A DNA stretch of 45,461 nucleotides, from positions 1 through 45,461 of the forward strand of contig RGHD01000007.1 in assembly GCA_010024385.1 (NCBI GenBank), given 5' to 3'. The notes beneath the pieces are model-generated. The model did no database searches. It saw nothing but the letters and a program-made list of their open reading frames with translations, and was not told the origin of the DNA. The DNA is from Actinomycetota bacterium. GTDB taxonomy: Bacteria > Actinomycetota > Actinomycetes > Nanopelagicales > Nanopelagicaceae. The first letter of the stretch is position 1. Every line of letters begins with the position of its first letter. Below are positions 9,444-19,099 of the stretch, piece by piece. The position numbers and the translations under genes were made by a program.

Positions 9444-10451
9444 ATGGCCGTTGGAATCCTTCTAGTTGGTGGCTTTGGCACACGTCTCATGCCACTTACT
9501 AAAAACACACCAAAACCGATGCTCACAGTTGCTGGTTTGCCTGTAACAGAGCATCAGCTAGCTATGGCAAAAAGAGCAGGAATTACAACAGTGGTTCTTG
9601 CGACTTCATATCTATCTGAAGTATTCATCCCTTATTTTGGAGATGGATCTAAATGGGGAATGAAACTGCTTTACGCTGTCGAAAAAGAGCCTTTGGGCAC
9701 AGGCGGTGCCATTAGAAATGCCGCAAAATTATTGTCTGGAGATGAAACTGTTGTTGTCTTTAATGGAGATGTCTTAAGTTCACACAAATTAGCACTTCAA
9801 ATTCAAGAGCATGAAGCAAATGATGCCGATGTGACTTTGCATTTAACTGCAGTTGAGGATGCTCGTGCTTATGGCTGTGTCCCTACAGATTCACAAGGTC
9901 GTGTCACAGCTTTTCTAGAAAAAATGGAAAATCCCGTAACAAATACTATCAACGCTGGGTGCTATGTTTTTAAATCTTCAGTGATTCAATCAATTGAGCC
10001 GGATCGAGTTGTTAGTGTTGAAAGAGAAATTTTCCCAAATCTAGTTTCTAACCATGGCAAAGTTTTTGGTTTCATTGATGATTCCTACTGGCTAGATATC
10101 GGCACACCACAAGCACTTCTTAAAGGCTCACGGGACTTAGTAGCAGGAAAAGCTGATTCTTCAGCCTTAACTTCCAGGTTGGTAGAGCGTGCAGGCAAAG
10201 ATTATTTGATCATGAAGGGCGCACAGGTAGACCCATCTGCCCACGTTGATGGCGCTAGCTCTATCTCCAGTCGGGCGATAGTTGGCGCCGATGCTCATAT
10301 CTCTGGATCGATTATTGAATCTGGGGCTCACGTGGGAGCAGGTGCAAGAATTATTAATTCATTTATCGCATCTGGGGCAGAAGTGGCTGATTTCGCTAAA
10401 ATCTCGGCATCTTTTGTGACAAATACAGAAATAATTGAAATCCCAGCCTGA
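9444..10451 (+). CDS. sugar-nucleotide nucleotidyltransferase (mannose-1-phosphate guanylyltransferase-like)
   Basis: GGFGTRLMPLTKNTPKPML, VVFNGDVL, DIGTP; left-handed beta-helix C-terminus. Confidence 0.85.
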   Translation: MAVGILLVGGFGTRLMPLTKNTPKPMLTVAGLPVTEHQLAMAKRAGITTVVLATSYLSEVFIPYFGDGSKWGMKLLYAVEKEPLGTGGAIRNAAKLLSGDETVVVFNGDVLSSHKLALQIQEHEANDADVTLHLTAVEDARAYGCVPTDSQGRVTAFLEKMENPVTNTINAGCYVFKSSVIQSIEPDRVVSVEREIFPNLVSNHGKVFGFIDDSYWLDIGTPQALLKGSRDLVAGKADSSALTSRLVERAGKDYLIMKGAQVDPSAHVDGASSISSRAIVGADAHISGSIIESGAHVGAGARIINSFIASGAEVADFAKISASFVTNTEIIEIPA

Positions 10452-10490
10452 CTTAAGCGTAAATCACCTCGAATAAGGGCTCGTCTCGGC

Positions 10491-10519
10491 TTGACTTATT
10501 AGACTTACACGCGTGTAAT
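10491..10519 (+). promoter_or_regulatory. sigma70-type promoter of whiB (10582)
   Basis: TTGACT - 17 bp - TGTAAT, followed by AAGGAG (10568-10573) and ATG 10582. Confidence 0.65.
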
Positions 10520-10581
10520 TCACTCTTAAGTAAGTCTTTTCCAAGAGGGATGAGACCAAAAGTTTTCAAGGAGAATCGACT

Positions 10582-10881
10582 ATGCCGATTAAACCTGAAG
10601 CCACGAACTCCCCAACCCCCACGACTGGCCCAAAAATCACACTAGCGACCGGCGAGAGTATTGAACTCTCTTGGCAAGAACGCGCACTATGTGCTCAAAC
10701 AGATCCAGAAGCTTTCTTCCCTGAAAAAGGCGGCTCAACTCGCGAAGCAAAGCGTGTTTGCCTTTCCTGCGATGTTCGTTCAGAGTGTTTGGAATATGCA
10801 CTTGCACATGACGAACGTTTTGGAATTTGGGGCGGACTATCAGAGCGCGAACGCCGTCGCTTAAAACGCCGTTCTGCGTAA
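10582..10881 (+). CDS. WhiB family Fe-S regulator (WhiB2/WhmD-like)
   Basis: C..C(2)C(5)C pattern ALCAQTD..VCLSCDVRSEC, GIWGGLSERERRRLKRR. Confidence 0.92.
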   Translation: MPIKPEATNSPTPTTGPKITLATGESIELSWQERALCAQTDPEAFFPEKGGSTREAKRVCLSCDVRSECLEYALAHDERFGIWGGLSERERRRLKRRSA

Positions 10882-10920
10882 GCTTTTAATCCCAACTCTT
10901 TAAGAGATGGTGGTTTAGTT

Positions 10921-13900
10921 GTGGCAATAACCGATAGACATTTAGTCACCGCAATTGTTGTTACACATGACGGTGAAACTTGGTTGCCGGCAGTTGTCGC
11001 AGCATTAGCTTCTCAAACTAGACCTGCAGATCAAATTGTTGCAGTTGATACAGCATCTAATGATTCATCTACGAAACTCATTAAAGCTGCCCGCATTCCT
11101 TTAATTTCTGCAGATCGTGATTGCGGATTTGGTGATGCTGTTGCGCTCGCAGTTGCGAAAATGCCAAAACGCATTGAGGGCAACAGCGAATGGATTTGGT
11201 TAATCCATGATGACTGTGCGCCAACACCTACTGCCCTTGAAAAACTCTTAGAGTCAATTGACGATCGACCTCAAGTTGCAATGGTCGGTCCAAAACTTCT
11301 TGGTTGGCATGATCGCACTCACATACTCGAAGCTGGAATAAGTATTGCTGGTAACGGGGCTCGTTGGACCGGACTTGAAACCGATGAATATGACCAAGGT
11401 CAACATGATGGTGTCCATGATGTTTTATCAGTTAGTACTGCAGGTGCACTAATACGCCGAGACATATTCGAAGAACTAGGTGGCTTTGATTCAAACCTTT
11501 CCTTGTTTCGCGATGATATTGATTTTGGCTGGAGGGCAAGAGTTGCCGGTCATGGAGTTATCGCAACGACAGCTGCTGTTGCTCACCATGCTCAGGCTTC
11601 GGCCTCAGAGCGACGTAGTGTGGATGTCAATGGCGCCTTTTTACACCGACCATTACTTTTAGATCGCCGTAATGCAGCATATGTTTTATTAGCTAACTCA
11701 TCGTGGTGGATGATTCCATGGCTATCAATTCAGTTACTCGCATCTGCGATGGCACGTTCAATTGGATATTTACTTGCAAAACTGCCTGGGTATGCAGCAG
11801 ATGAACTTTTGGCTGTAGCGACATTGATTGTTAAGCCAGCTGAAATAGTTAAAGCGAGAAAATTCAGAAAAACAAAGCGGTTAGTTTCTGCTCGGGTCAT
11901 CTCTTCTTACATTCCACCACGATGGTCACAGATTCGATTATCGACAGCGCGTGTTACTGAAGTCATCAGAGCCAAAATTCTTCCCGTCCCAGAGAGTTCA
12001 TCCTCATCTGTTTTAAGTTCACTCGAGGATGAGGATTTATTAGTACCAACCCAAGGCTTCCAGATTAGTAAAGTCTTAAAGAACCCAGCAGTTTTTGGAT
12101 ATCTCCTGCTGGCAATAATCACACTTATTCAATCTCGAAATCGCTTTGGAGCTTTAAATGGCGGCGCACTTGCTGCTTCGCCAAGTGGTGCCCGGGATCT
12201 ATGGGGCTTCTATTTTGAATCGTGGCACCAAGTTGGGATGGGTAGTTCACATGCATCACCAGCATGGATCGCAGTTGTGGCATTAGCCTCCACTTTATTT
12301 CTGGGCAAGGCACCGCTTCTCATAACAGTGTTCTTTTTAGCTGCACCTTTACTCATCATGTGGTCGGCCCACACATTCCTACGAAAGCTCTCTAATAATC
12401 AATTCATAACAATCCCAGCTAGCTTCCTTTACGCACTCTCACCTGTGGCTCTAGCTTCAGTGAACTCAGGGCGACTAGCAACTCTTATGGCATTAATAAT
12501 TGCACCGCAAATTCCGATGATTATTCGCAATTGGAAGCAAGTAGAGAGCAGCAACTGGCGTCGCATCTATGCTTTAAGTATTTTGCTAGCTGTCTTAACT
12601 TCATTTACGTTGATAACAACTCTTGTGAGTTTAGGAGTTATTGGATTTGCAATTTTTAGTGACTACAACGAGAAATTGGAGAAGCAATTATTTCTGGCAA
12701 GGCTTTACAAGCGTTTAACGTTGCTGATATTCCCATTTATTTTGGTGGCTCCATATTCATTTGAAGCACTCGTTCACCCTGCACGCTTTCTTGCTGAACC
12801 AGGTTTAAACCTTGCTGGCGGTCCTAGCGCAATGGTTCTCTCAGGTAACCCTGGAGGCGCTGGATCTCTTCCTTGGTGGGTAATCAGTCCGATTCTACTT
12901 CTCTTACTTGTCGCTCTCTTTTCATCCTCCAATGCGCGCTCTTTCGCACAAGTTGGTATCTCATTTTTGTCTGCAGCAGTTTTGTTCTCATCTATCTCAA
13001 TCACAGTGCATGGCAATAGCGCTGGGACTAGAACTTGGGTTGGAACTTTCTTAGTTGGAGCAACTCTTGCATCGGTGGCAGCCGGTGTTGTCATTTTGGA
13101 CCGTTTACGAACTGTGCTCATTGCCAGCAATATTCACTATCGTCATATTTTGGCAGGCCTGCTTTTAATTATTACCGCGCTTTATTCCATCACTAGTGTT
13201 GGCTGGTCTATTACCGCTGGTGCAGATTCACCTGTGCAGAGCAACATGAAGGGAGTAATGCCAGCTTTTCTCACTGCTGAGGCTGATACTAAAACTTTAG
13301 TCTTACGTGAAGTTGGTGCTGAGAACTCAAAATCAATTCAGTACTACATTTCACGGGGTAAAGATATTTCACTGGGTGAACCAGATGTGGCACCTGGGCA
13401 AGTACGAGCAATTGAACTAGCAGCTCAAGAACTCATTGATGGCTCTGGAATCGGCAGCAGTCAAGTCTTTTCTTCATATGGAATCAAATATGTCTTTGTT
13501 AAAAATCCATTTAGTCGCAATGTTATTCGAACCATCGATGGTATTGGTGGATTTGCTCGCACATCAGCGACTTCGGCTGGCGTTGTTTGGAGAGTCATTG
13601 GAGTTACTGGGAGAATTATTTTCACTGCAAAAGATGGAACACGTTCAGTTTTAGAAGCTGGCGAAGTCGGAGCTCGCACCACTGTTAACGGTCCAGGCTC
13701 AATTACGTTGACAGAAACTTTTGATCGATCATGGCAAGTTTTGCAAAATGGATATCGATTAGATCGTGCTAAAGATGAACAGTCGTTGCCACAGTTCCAG
13801 GTAAAGGAAGCTGGCGAAATATCTTTGCTTCACGATGGAACGATAAGGAGAGCATGGCTATCACTTCAGCTAATCGCATGGACTTTGGCAATTATCTTGG

Positions 13901-13953
13901 CCGCGCCAGCTGGTCGTAGAAAACGAGAAATTTCAGAAAAGGAGTTGGCATGA
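10921..13953 (+). CDS. large bifunctional-looking membrane glycosyltransferase: N-terminal GT2 plus multi-TM C-terminal region
   Basis: N-terminal GT2 (VVTHDGETWLPAVVAALASQT...DTASNDSS, FRDDIDFGWRARVAG) then >10 TM segments; 1010 aa; GTG start. Confidence 0.88.
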   Translation: MAITDRHLVTAIVVTHDGETWLPAVVAALASQTRPADQIVAVDTASNDSSTKLIKAARIPLISADRDCGFGDAVALAVAKMPKRIEGNSEWIWLIHDDCAPTPTALEKLLESIDDRPQVAMVGPKLLGWHDRTHILEAGISIAGNGARWTGLETDEYDQGQHDGVHDVLSVSTAGALIRRDIFEELGGFDSNLSLFRDDIDFGWRARVAGHGVIATTAAVAHHAQASASERRSVDVNGAFLHRPLLLDRRNAAYVLLANSSWWMIPWLSIQLLASAMARSIGYLLAKLPGYAADELLAVATLIVKPAEIVKARKFRKTKRLVSARVISSYIPPRWSQIRLSTARVTEVIRAKILPVPESSSSSVLSSLEDEDLLVPTQGFQISKVLKNPAVFGYLLLAIITLIQSRNRFGALNGGALAASPSGARDLWGFYFESWHQVGMGSSHASPAWIAVVALASTLFLGKAPLLITVFFLAAPLLIMWSAHTFLRKLSNNQFITIPASFLYALSPVALASVNSGRLATLMALIIAPQIPMIIRNWKQVESSNWRRIYALSILLAVLTSFTLITTLVSLGVIGFAIFSDYNEKLEKQLFLARLYKRLTLLIFPFILVAPYSFEALVHPARFLAEPGLNLAGGPSAMVLSGNPGGAGSLPWWVISPILLLLLVALFSSSNARSFAQVGISFLSAAVLFSSISITVHGNSAGTRTWVGTFLVGATLASVAAGVVILDRLRTVLIASNIHYRHILAGLLLIITALYSITSVGWSITAGADSPVQSNMKGVMPAFLTAEADTKTLVLREVGAENSKSIQYYISRGKDISLGEPDVAPGQVRAIELAAQELIDGSGIGSSQVFSSYGIKYVFVKNPFSRNVIRTIDGIGGFARTSATSAGVVWRVIGVTGRIIFTAKDGTRSVLEAGEVGARTTVNGPGSITLTETFDRSWQVLQNGYRLDRAKDEQSLPQFQVKEAGEISLLHDGTIRRAWLSLQLIAWTLAIILAAPAGRRKREISEKELA

Positions 13954-15260
13954 AATTCGAGAAGCCTTTTCTTTTCTTATCTGCACTTATTGCATCTTTC
14001 GTGATTGCATCAGGGGTAACAACAGTCTCGAAGCCAAGCAATTACTCTGAAAGCTACCCAGTGGTGGTTTGCCCGCCTACGCTCAATGGATTAGCCTCAC
14101 AGATTTCAATCTCGTCACGTAAGACGCAATACCAACGATTGGAAAATCGAAGCAGCAAGACTGTGCCTTTTAAGGCACTTCGCTTTCCTGTAACAAAAGA
14201 TTCCCTAGTTATTTCAGCCCAAGGAACTACTCCACTTATTTGGCAAAGTAGAGCAGGAAGTTGGGCGGGGGGAACATTGTGTTCTGGTCCTAACTCTGAA
14301 GCATGGTTTGTAGGTGGCACCGCAAATGTCACAAGCAGAGGACGATTAATTCTTATTAACAGTGGATTGAGCGATTCTATTGTGGATGTTCAGAGTTATA
14401 CCGAGAATGCAAAACAGCCAATCAAATCTGTGAATTTGAAATCGAAGAGCTATATTCAACTCTCACTTGACTCACTTGCACCAGGTGATAAATCTTTAGC
14501 AGTCCAAGTGACTCCACGATCTGGGCGCGTAAATGCATTCATGATTGATGAACAAGGTGCTGGATTAAAGGCTCTCGGTGGAGATTTTGTAAACTCTTAT
14601 CCAAATGCATCCAAGGAGCTTGTAATCCCAGCTATTCCCAACCAGCTACCTAAAGCGGGGCAAAAAACTTCAGCCTCACATACGCTACGAATCCTAACAC
14701 CAGGAGATGTCAACACAACATTTACCTTAGAAGTTTTATCTGCTGACGGAAAGTTCATACCTGTTGGCATGAGCTCGCGTTCAATTGAAGCAGGAGTTGT
14801 CTCTGAGTTTTCTTTTGAGCCAAGAATCTCAGCAAGTGCATTTGCGGTTCGAGTTACATCGCCCGAACCAATTGTCGCTTCAGTTTCCTCATCTGTGACA
14901 ATCAGTCGCCACAAGGACTTTGTTTGGAGCACGGCAACACCATCCCTAACACCAATGAGTATTGCTGTGACTGGACTATCACCGCTCATCGCATTTGCTG
15001 GAGAATCAATCTCTGTGAATGTCAAAGCTACATTAGTAAATGGTAAAACCGTTAGTTCAACAATTAAAGGTAGCGATATTGCTACATGGCGTGTTCCCGA
15101 AAATGCGCGATCAATCACCATTGTTTCCAGCAGTAAAGGGGTCTTTGCTGGCGCACTCATAGCCTCAACTAATGGTTATGGATTTATCCCGATTGTGAAC
15201 GGTAGTGCTCTGACCCGAGTGGAAGTTCCAAATTCAAACATTCGCGTTCTAAATCCCTAA
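13950..15260 (+). CDS. DUF5719-family secreted protein
   Basis: N-terminal signal/TM, beta-rich, VVCPPTL; located between GT2 and DUF3499 as in other actinobacteria. Confidence 0.75.
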   Translation: MKFEKPFLFLSALIASFVIASGVTTVSKPSNYSESYPVVVCPPTLNGLASQISISSRKTQYQRLENRSSKTVPFKALRFPVTKDSLVISAQGTTPLIWQSRAGSWAGGTLCSGPNSEAWFVGGTANVTSRGRLILINSGLSDSIVDVQSYTENAKQPIKSVNLKSKSYIQLSLDSLAPGDKSLAVQVTPRSGRVNAFMIDEQGAGLKALGGDFVNSYPNASKELVIPAIPNQLPKAGQKTSASHTLRILTPGDVNTTFTLEVLSADGKFIPVGMSSRSIEAGVVSEFSFEPRISASAFAVRVTSPEPIVASVSSSVTISRHKDFVWSTATPSLTPMSIAVTGLSPLIAFAGESISVNVKATLVNGKTVSSTIKGSDIATWRVPENARSITIVSSSKGVFAGALIASTNGYGFIPIVNGSALTRVEVPNSNIRVLNP

Positions 15261-15289
15261 CAATCCCGAAAAATTGGCACACAGGCCAC

Positions 15290-15295
15290 TAATGT
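15290..15295 (+). promoter_or_regulatory. candidate leaderless -10 box TAATGT
   Basis: 7 nt before ATG 15303. Confidence 0.5.
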
Positions 15296-15302
15296 TCTAA
15301 CC

Positions 15303-15674
15303 ATGAAGTCACCAGCACAGGTCGGACGCGCTTGCTCTCGCGTGGGCTGCCGTGCTATCGCAACAATGACTCTTACATATATCTATGCTGAATCAACTGC
15401 TGTAGTGGGACCACTTGCTACGTATTCAGAACCACATGCATATGATCTTTGCGCAACTCATGGAGAGCGTCTGAAGGTTCCACATGGCTGGAATGTGATT
15501 AAACAAGAGTTGACAGGAAATGAACCTGGTCCTTCAGATGATGACTTGATGGCTATTGCAGATGCAGTGCGTGAAGTTGCAAAGCGCACTGAAGAAACTC
15601 CTACAGAATCAAGTGAAGATAATTCACATGCCTCCATCGGACGTCGAGGTCATTTACGAGCCGTTCCATCTTAA
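15303..15674 (+). CDS. DUF3499 family protein
   Basis: RACSRVGCRAIATMTLTYIYAESTAVVGPLAT...YDLCATHGERLKVPHGW. Confidence 0.88.
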   Translation: MKSPAQVGRACSRVGCRAIATMTLTYIYAESTAVVGPLATYSEPHAYDLCATHGERLKVPHGWNVIKQELTGNEPGPSDDDLMAIADAVREVAKRTEETPTESSEDNSHASIGRRGHLRAVPS

Positions 15675-15684
15675 GGATTGATGA

Positions 15685-17046
15685 ATGTCGCAAGAGATAG
15701 CAAATATTTTTAAAGCCTATGACATTCGAGGACTCGTTGATGAAGAGATAACTCCTGACTTCACTTTTGCTACAGGCGTTGCCTTTGCACACTTTCTACA
15801 ACAGCAACGTGAACCAGGAACAGTTGTGATTGGTGAAGATATGCGACCATCCTCAATTCCTCTGGCAGATGCATTTTCTGCTGGAGTTACTTCCTTAGGG
15901 ATGGATGTTATTCGAATTGGTTTAGCATCAACAGATATGTTGTATTTTGCTTCGGGCAAACTTAATTTACCGGGTGCGATGTTTACCGCAAGCCATAATC
16001 CTGCTGAATACAACGGTATAAAACTCTGCTTAAGTCAGGCTCGCCCAATTGGTAAGGAATCTGGGTTACTAACAATCGAAAACTTTGTTCGACGAGGTTC
16101 TCCACTTGAGCTTCGATCAGTTGGGGTTGAAACACAACGGAACATGCTTGAAGAGTATGTAGATCACCTTTTAAGCCTTGTGGACCTTTCCAATATTCGC
16201 CGGCTTAAAATCGTTGTGGACGCAGGAAATGGTATGGCTGGACACACGGTTCCTGCCATATTTGCACGTCTAAACTGTGAATTAATCCCGATGTACTTTG
16301 AACTTGATGGAACTTTTCCTAATCATGAGGCAAATCCTATAGATGAAGAAAATTTGAGAGATCTTCAACAGGCAGTTCTGGAACATGAAGCTGATTTGGG
16401 TTTAGCTTTTGATGGCGATGCTGATCGATGCTTTTTAGTTGACGAGAAAGCCAATTCAATCAATCCATCCGACTTAACATCATTGATTGCACAGCGCGAG
16501 CTCAAGAAAAATCCTGGAGCTAAGATTATTTATAATTTAATCTCATCGAGGGCTGTATTGGAAGTCATTGAGGAAAATGGTGGTGTTGGACTTCGCTCAC
16601 GAGTTGGTCATTCTTATATTAAGAAAATGATGGCGGAGAGTAAAGCGATATTTGGCGGAGAACATTCAGGGCACTTTTACTTTGATGATTTCTGGAGAGC
16701 AGATTCTGGGGCACTTGCTGCTCTTCATGCGATTGCAGCTTTGGGAGAATCTGACAAATCGATGTCACAGATTTTAAAGCCATATCAGCGATATTTCCTT
16801 AGTGGTGAGATCAACTCAAAAGTTGCTGATACAACTGCAGCAACTGCATTAGTCGAAGCCACATTTAGTTCAATGGCTGGGGTGACAACGGATCATCTTG
16901 ATGGACTCACAGTTAACGGGGACACATGGTGGTTTAATCTGCGGCCCTCCAACACAGAGCCACTACTAAGACTTAACGTTGAGGCAAAGGAGCCAGAGCG
17001 TATGCACGCACTACGTGACGAGGTTCTCGCCCTTATTCGCGGCTAG
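15685..17046 (+). CDS. manB: phosphomannomutase/phosphoglucomutase
   Basis: FKAYDIRG, TASHNPAEYNG, DGDADR, GGEHSGH, RPSNTEP motifs. Confidence 0.94.
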   Translation: MSQEIANIFKAYDIRGLVDEEITPDFTFATGVAFAHFLQQQREPGTVVIGEDMRPSSIPLADAFSAGVTSLGMDVIRIGLASTDMLYFASGKLNLPGAMFTASHNPAEYNGIKLCLSQARPIGKESGLLTIENFVRRGSPLELRSVGVETQRNMLEEYVDHLLSLVDLSNIRRLKIVVDAGNGMAGHTVPAIFARLNCELIPMYFELDGTFPNHEANPIDEENLRDLQQAVLEHEADLGLAFDGDADRCFLVDEKANSINPSDLTSLIAQRELKKNPGAKIIYNLISSRAVLEVIEENGGVGLRSRVGHSYIKKMMAESKAIFGGEHSGHFYFDDFWRADSGALAALHAIAALGESDKSMSQILKPYQRYFLSGEINSKVADTTAATALVEATFSSMAGVTTDHLDGLTVNGDTWWFNLRPSNTEPLLRLNVEAKEPERMHALRDEVLALIRG

Positions 17047-17123
17047 AAGCGCTTTCATTACTCGCTTTAGGCGTGGGGGCAGTAACCTAGCCTCCTGGCC
17101 GCAGTCGATAAAAGGAGCTTTTC

Positions 17124-18410
17124 GTGAACGTACCTGTAACTTCCACTCTTCCAAAGCACGATATTGCAGATGCATCTCTTGCTGCACAAGGACGCAAGCG
17201 TATTGAATGGGCAGAGCGCAATATGCCTGTTCTTTCTCAAATCCGTGCACGTTTTGAAAAGTCACAACCTTTCGCTGGTGTTCGCATCTCTGCATGCATG
17301 CACGTAACAACTGAGACAGCTGTCTTAATGCGCGTTCTAAAAGCTGGCGGCGCTGAAATCGCTCTATGTGCATCAAATCCACTTTCAACTCAAGATGACA
17401 CTGCAGCAGCTTTGGTCTACGAGTATGGAATCTCAGTTTTTGCTCGCAACGCTGTTGATCGTGATGGCTACTACAAGCACATTAACGCTTCTCTTGATAT
17501 TGAACCACACCAAGTTTTCGATGATGGTTGCGACCTCGTCAACACTCTTCACACAACACGTAAAGAGTTAATTCCAAATATTGCTGGTGGCTGCGAAGAA
17601 ACCACAACAGGAGTTATCCGTCTGAACCAGATGGCAAAAGATGGAGCACTTCAGTTCCCAATGATTGCCGTGAATGACACAGACACGAAGCATATGTTTG
17701 ATAATCGTTATGGAACAGGTCAATCAACTCTGGATGCAGTATTTCGTGCAACTAACTTCCTACTAGCAGGACGCATTCTTGTTGTTGCTGGATTTGGTTA
17801 CTGCGGTAAGGGTGTTGCAGAGCGCGCTAAGGGAATGGGCGCTGATGTAATCGTTACTGAAATCGATCCAACTAAGGCATTGGATGCAATGATGCAGGGC
17901 TTCCGCGTTATGCCAATGGCAGAGGCTGCAAAGCTTGGCGATGTTTTCATCACTGTTACAGGTAACCGTGATGTATTGCGCGATGAGCACTTTGCAGTAA
18001 TGAAGGATGGCGCAATTATGGCCAACTCAGGCCACTTTGATATTGAAATCGACGTTGCTTGGCTAGAACAACATGCAGCAAAAAAGAATGCAAAGATGCG
18101 CCACCAAACTGATGAATATGTAATGGCTGATGGTCGCCGTTTGCTCCTTATTGCTGAGGGTCGCCTTGTTAACTTAGGAGCAGCAGAAGGTCACCCAGCA
18201 TCAGTTATGGATATGTCATTTTCTGATCAAGCGTTAACCGCTGAATACCTTGTTAAGGAAGCTAAGAACTTAAAGCCTGGCGTTCACAACGTTCCTACTT
18301 ATATCGACAAGGAAGTTGCTAGCTTGAAGTTGAAGAGCATGGGCGGTCACATTGACACACTCACTCCAGCACAAGATATGTACTTGAACTCTTGGGAGCA
18401 CGGTAGCTAA
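17124..18410 (+). CDS. ahcY: adenosylhomocysteinase
   Basis: [58 protein letters not shown] at 17112-17117. Confidence 0.96.
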   Translation: MNVPVTSTLPKHDIADASLAAQGRKRIEWAERNMPVLSQIRARFEKSQPFAGVRISACMHVTTETAVLMRVLKAGGAEIALCASNPLSTQDDTAAALVYEYGISVFARNAVDRDGYYKHINASLDIEPHQVFDDGCDLVNTLHTTRKELIPNIAGGCEETTTGVIRLNQMAKDGALQFPMIAVNDTDTKHMFDNRYGTGQSTLDAVFRATNFLLAGRILVVAGFGYCGKGVAERAKGMGADVIVTEIDPTKALDAMMQGFRVMPMAEAAKLGDVFITVTGNRDVLRDEHFAVMKDGAIMANSGHFDIEIDVAWLEQHAAKKNAKMRHQTDEYVMADGRRLLLIAEGRLVNLGAAEGHPASVMDMSFSDQALTAEYLVKEAKNLKPGVHNVPTYIDKEVASLKLKSMGGHIDTLTPAQDMYLNSWEHGS

Positions 18411-19096
18411 TGACATTGGTTATGGTCGTCGATGACGACCAGGACCTTGCCGAAATGCTCGGCATAGTTTTAACCGGTGCAGGTATTGATGTAGACCTTG
18501 TAAGTCGTGGGGATGAAGTTCTCGATGTATTTCGAAACAATCCACCAGATTTAGTTCTGTTGGATGTTATGTTGCCTGGACTTGATGGGATTGAAGTTTG
18601 CAAGTTAATTCGTGCTGAATCAATGGTTCCAATCATTATGTTGACGGCAAAAGGTGATTCCCATGATGTCGTGCGGGGCCTTGAAGCCGGTGCAGATGAT
18701 TACATGGTTAAACCTTTTAGACACCCATCTGAGTTAATTGCCCGTATCCGCACACGTTTGCGTCGGACAAATGTTGATATCTCAGGTTTGTTAACTATTG
18801 GTGATTTAGCAATTGATGTTCAAGCACACCAAGTTTTGCGAGCAGGTAAACAGATTTCATTAACTCGTCTGGAATTTGATTTATTGGTAGCCCTTGCCAA
18901 AGAACCAGGCCGTGTATTCACCCGTGATGCATTGCTCAGTGAAGTTTGGGGGTATCGCCACTCCACTGATACACGCCTGGTGAATGTCCATGTCCAACGA
19001 CTTCGTTCAAAGATCGAACATGATCCAGAGAGACCTGAAATTGTTGTGACTGTGCGTGGAGTTGGTTATAAAGCTGGAGTGATGGGCGGTTCCTAG
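18410..19096 (+). CDS. mtrA: response regulator MtrA
   Basis: OmpR-family receiver (VVDDDQDLAEML) plus winged helix; adjacent to mtrB and ahcY. Confidence 0.94.
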   Translation: MTLVMVVDDDQDLAEMLGIVLTGAGIDVDLVSRGDEVLDVFRNNPPDLVLLDVMLPGLDGIEVCKLIRAESMVPIIMLTAKGDSHDVVRGLEAGADDYMVKPFRHPSELIARIRTRLRRTNVDISGLLTIGDLAIDVQAHQVLRAGKQISLTRLEFDLLVALAKEPGRVFTRDALLSEVWGYRHSTDTRLVNVHVQRLRSKIEHDPERPEIVVTVRGVGYKAGVMGGS

Positions 19097-19099
19097 ATT

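Noticed and set aside
14597-15160. 187-aa antisense ORF within DUF5719
   Set aside because: Fully contained opposite a supported CDS, no start signal or domain signature; shadow ORF.
17047-17123. Possible SAH riboswitch upstream of ahcY
   Set aside because: Only 77 nt available and I could not find the SAH-riboswitch consensus or a sequestering hairpin; a covariance-model search would be decisive.
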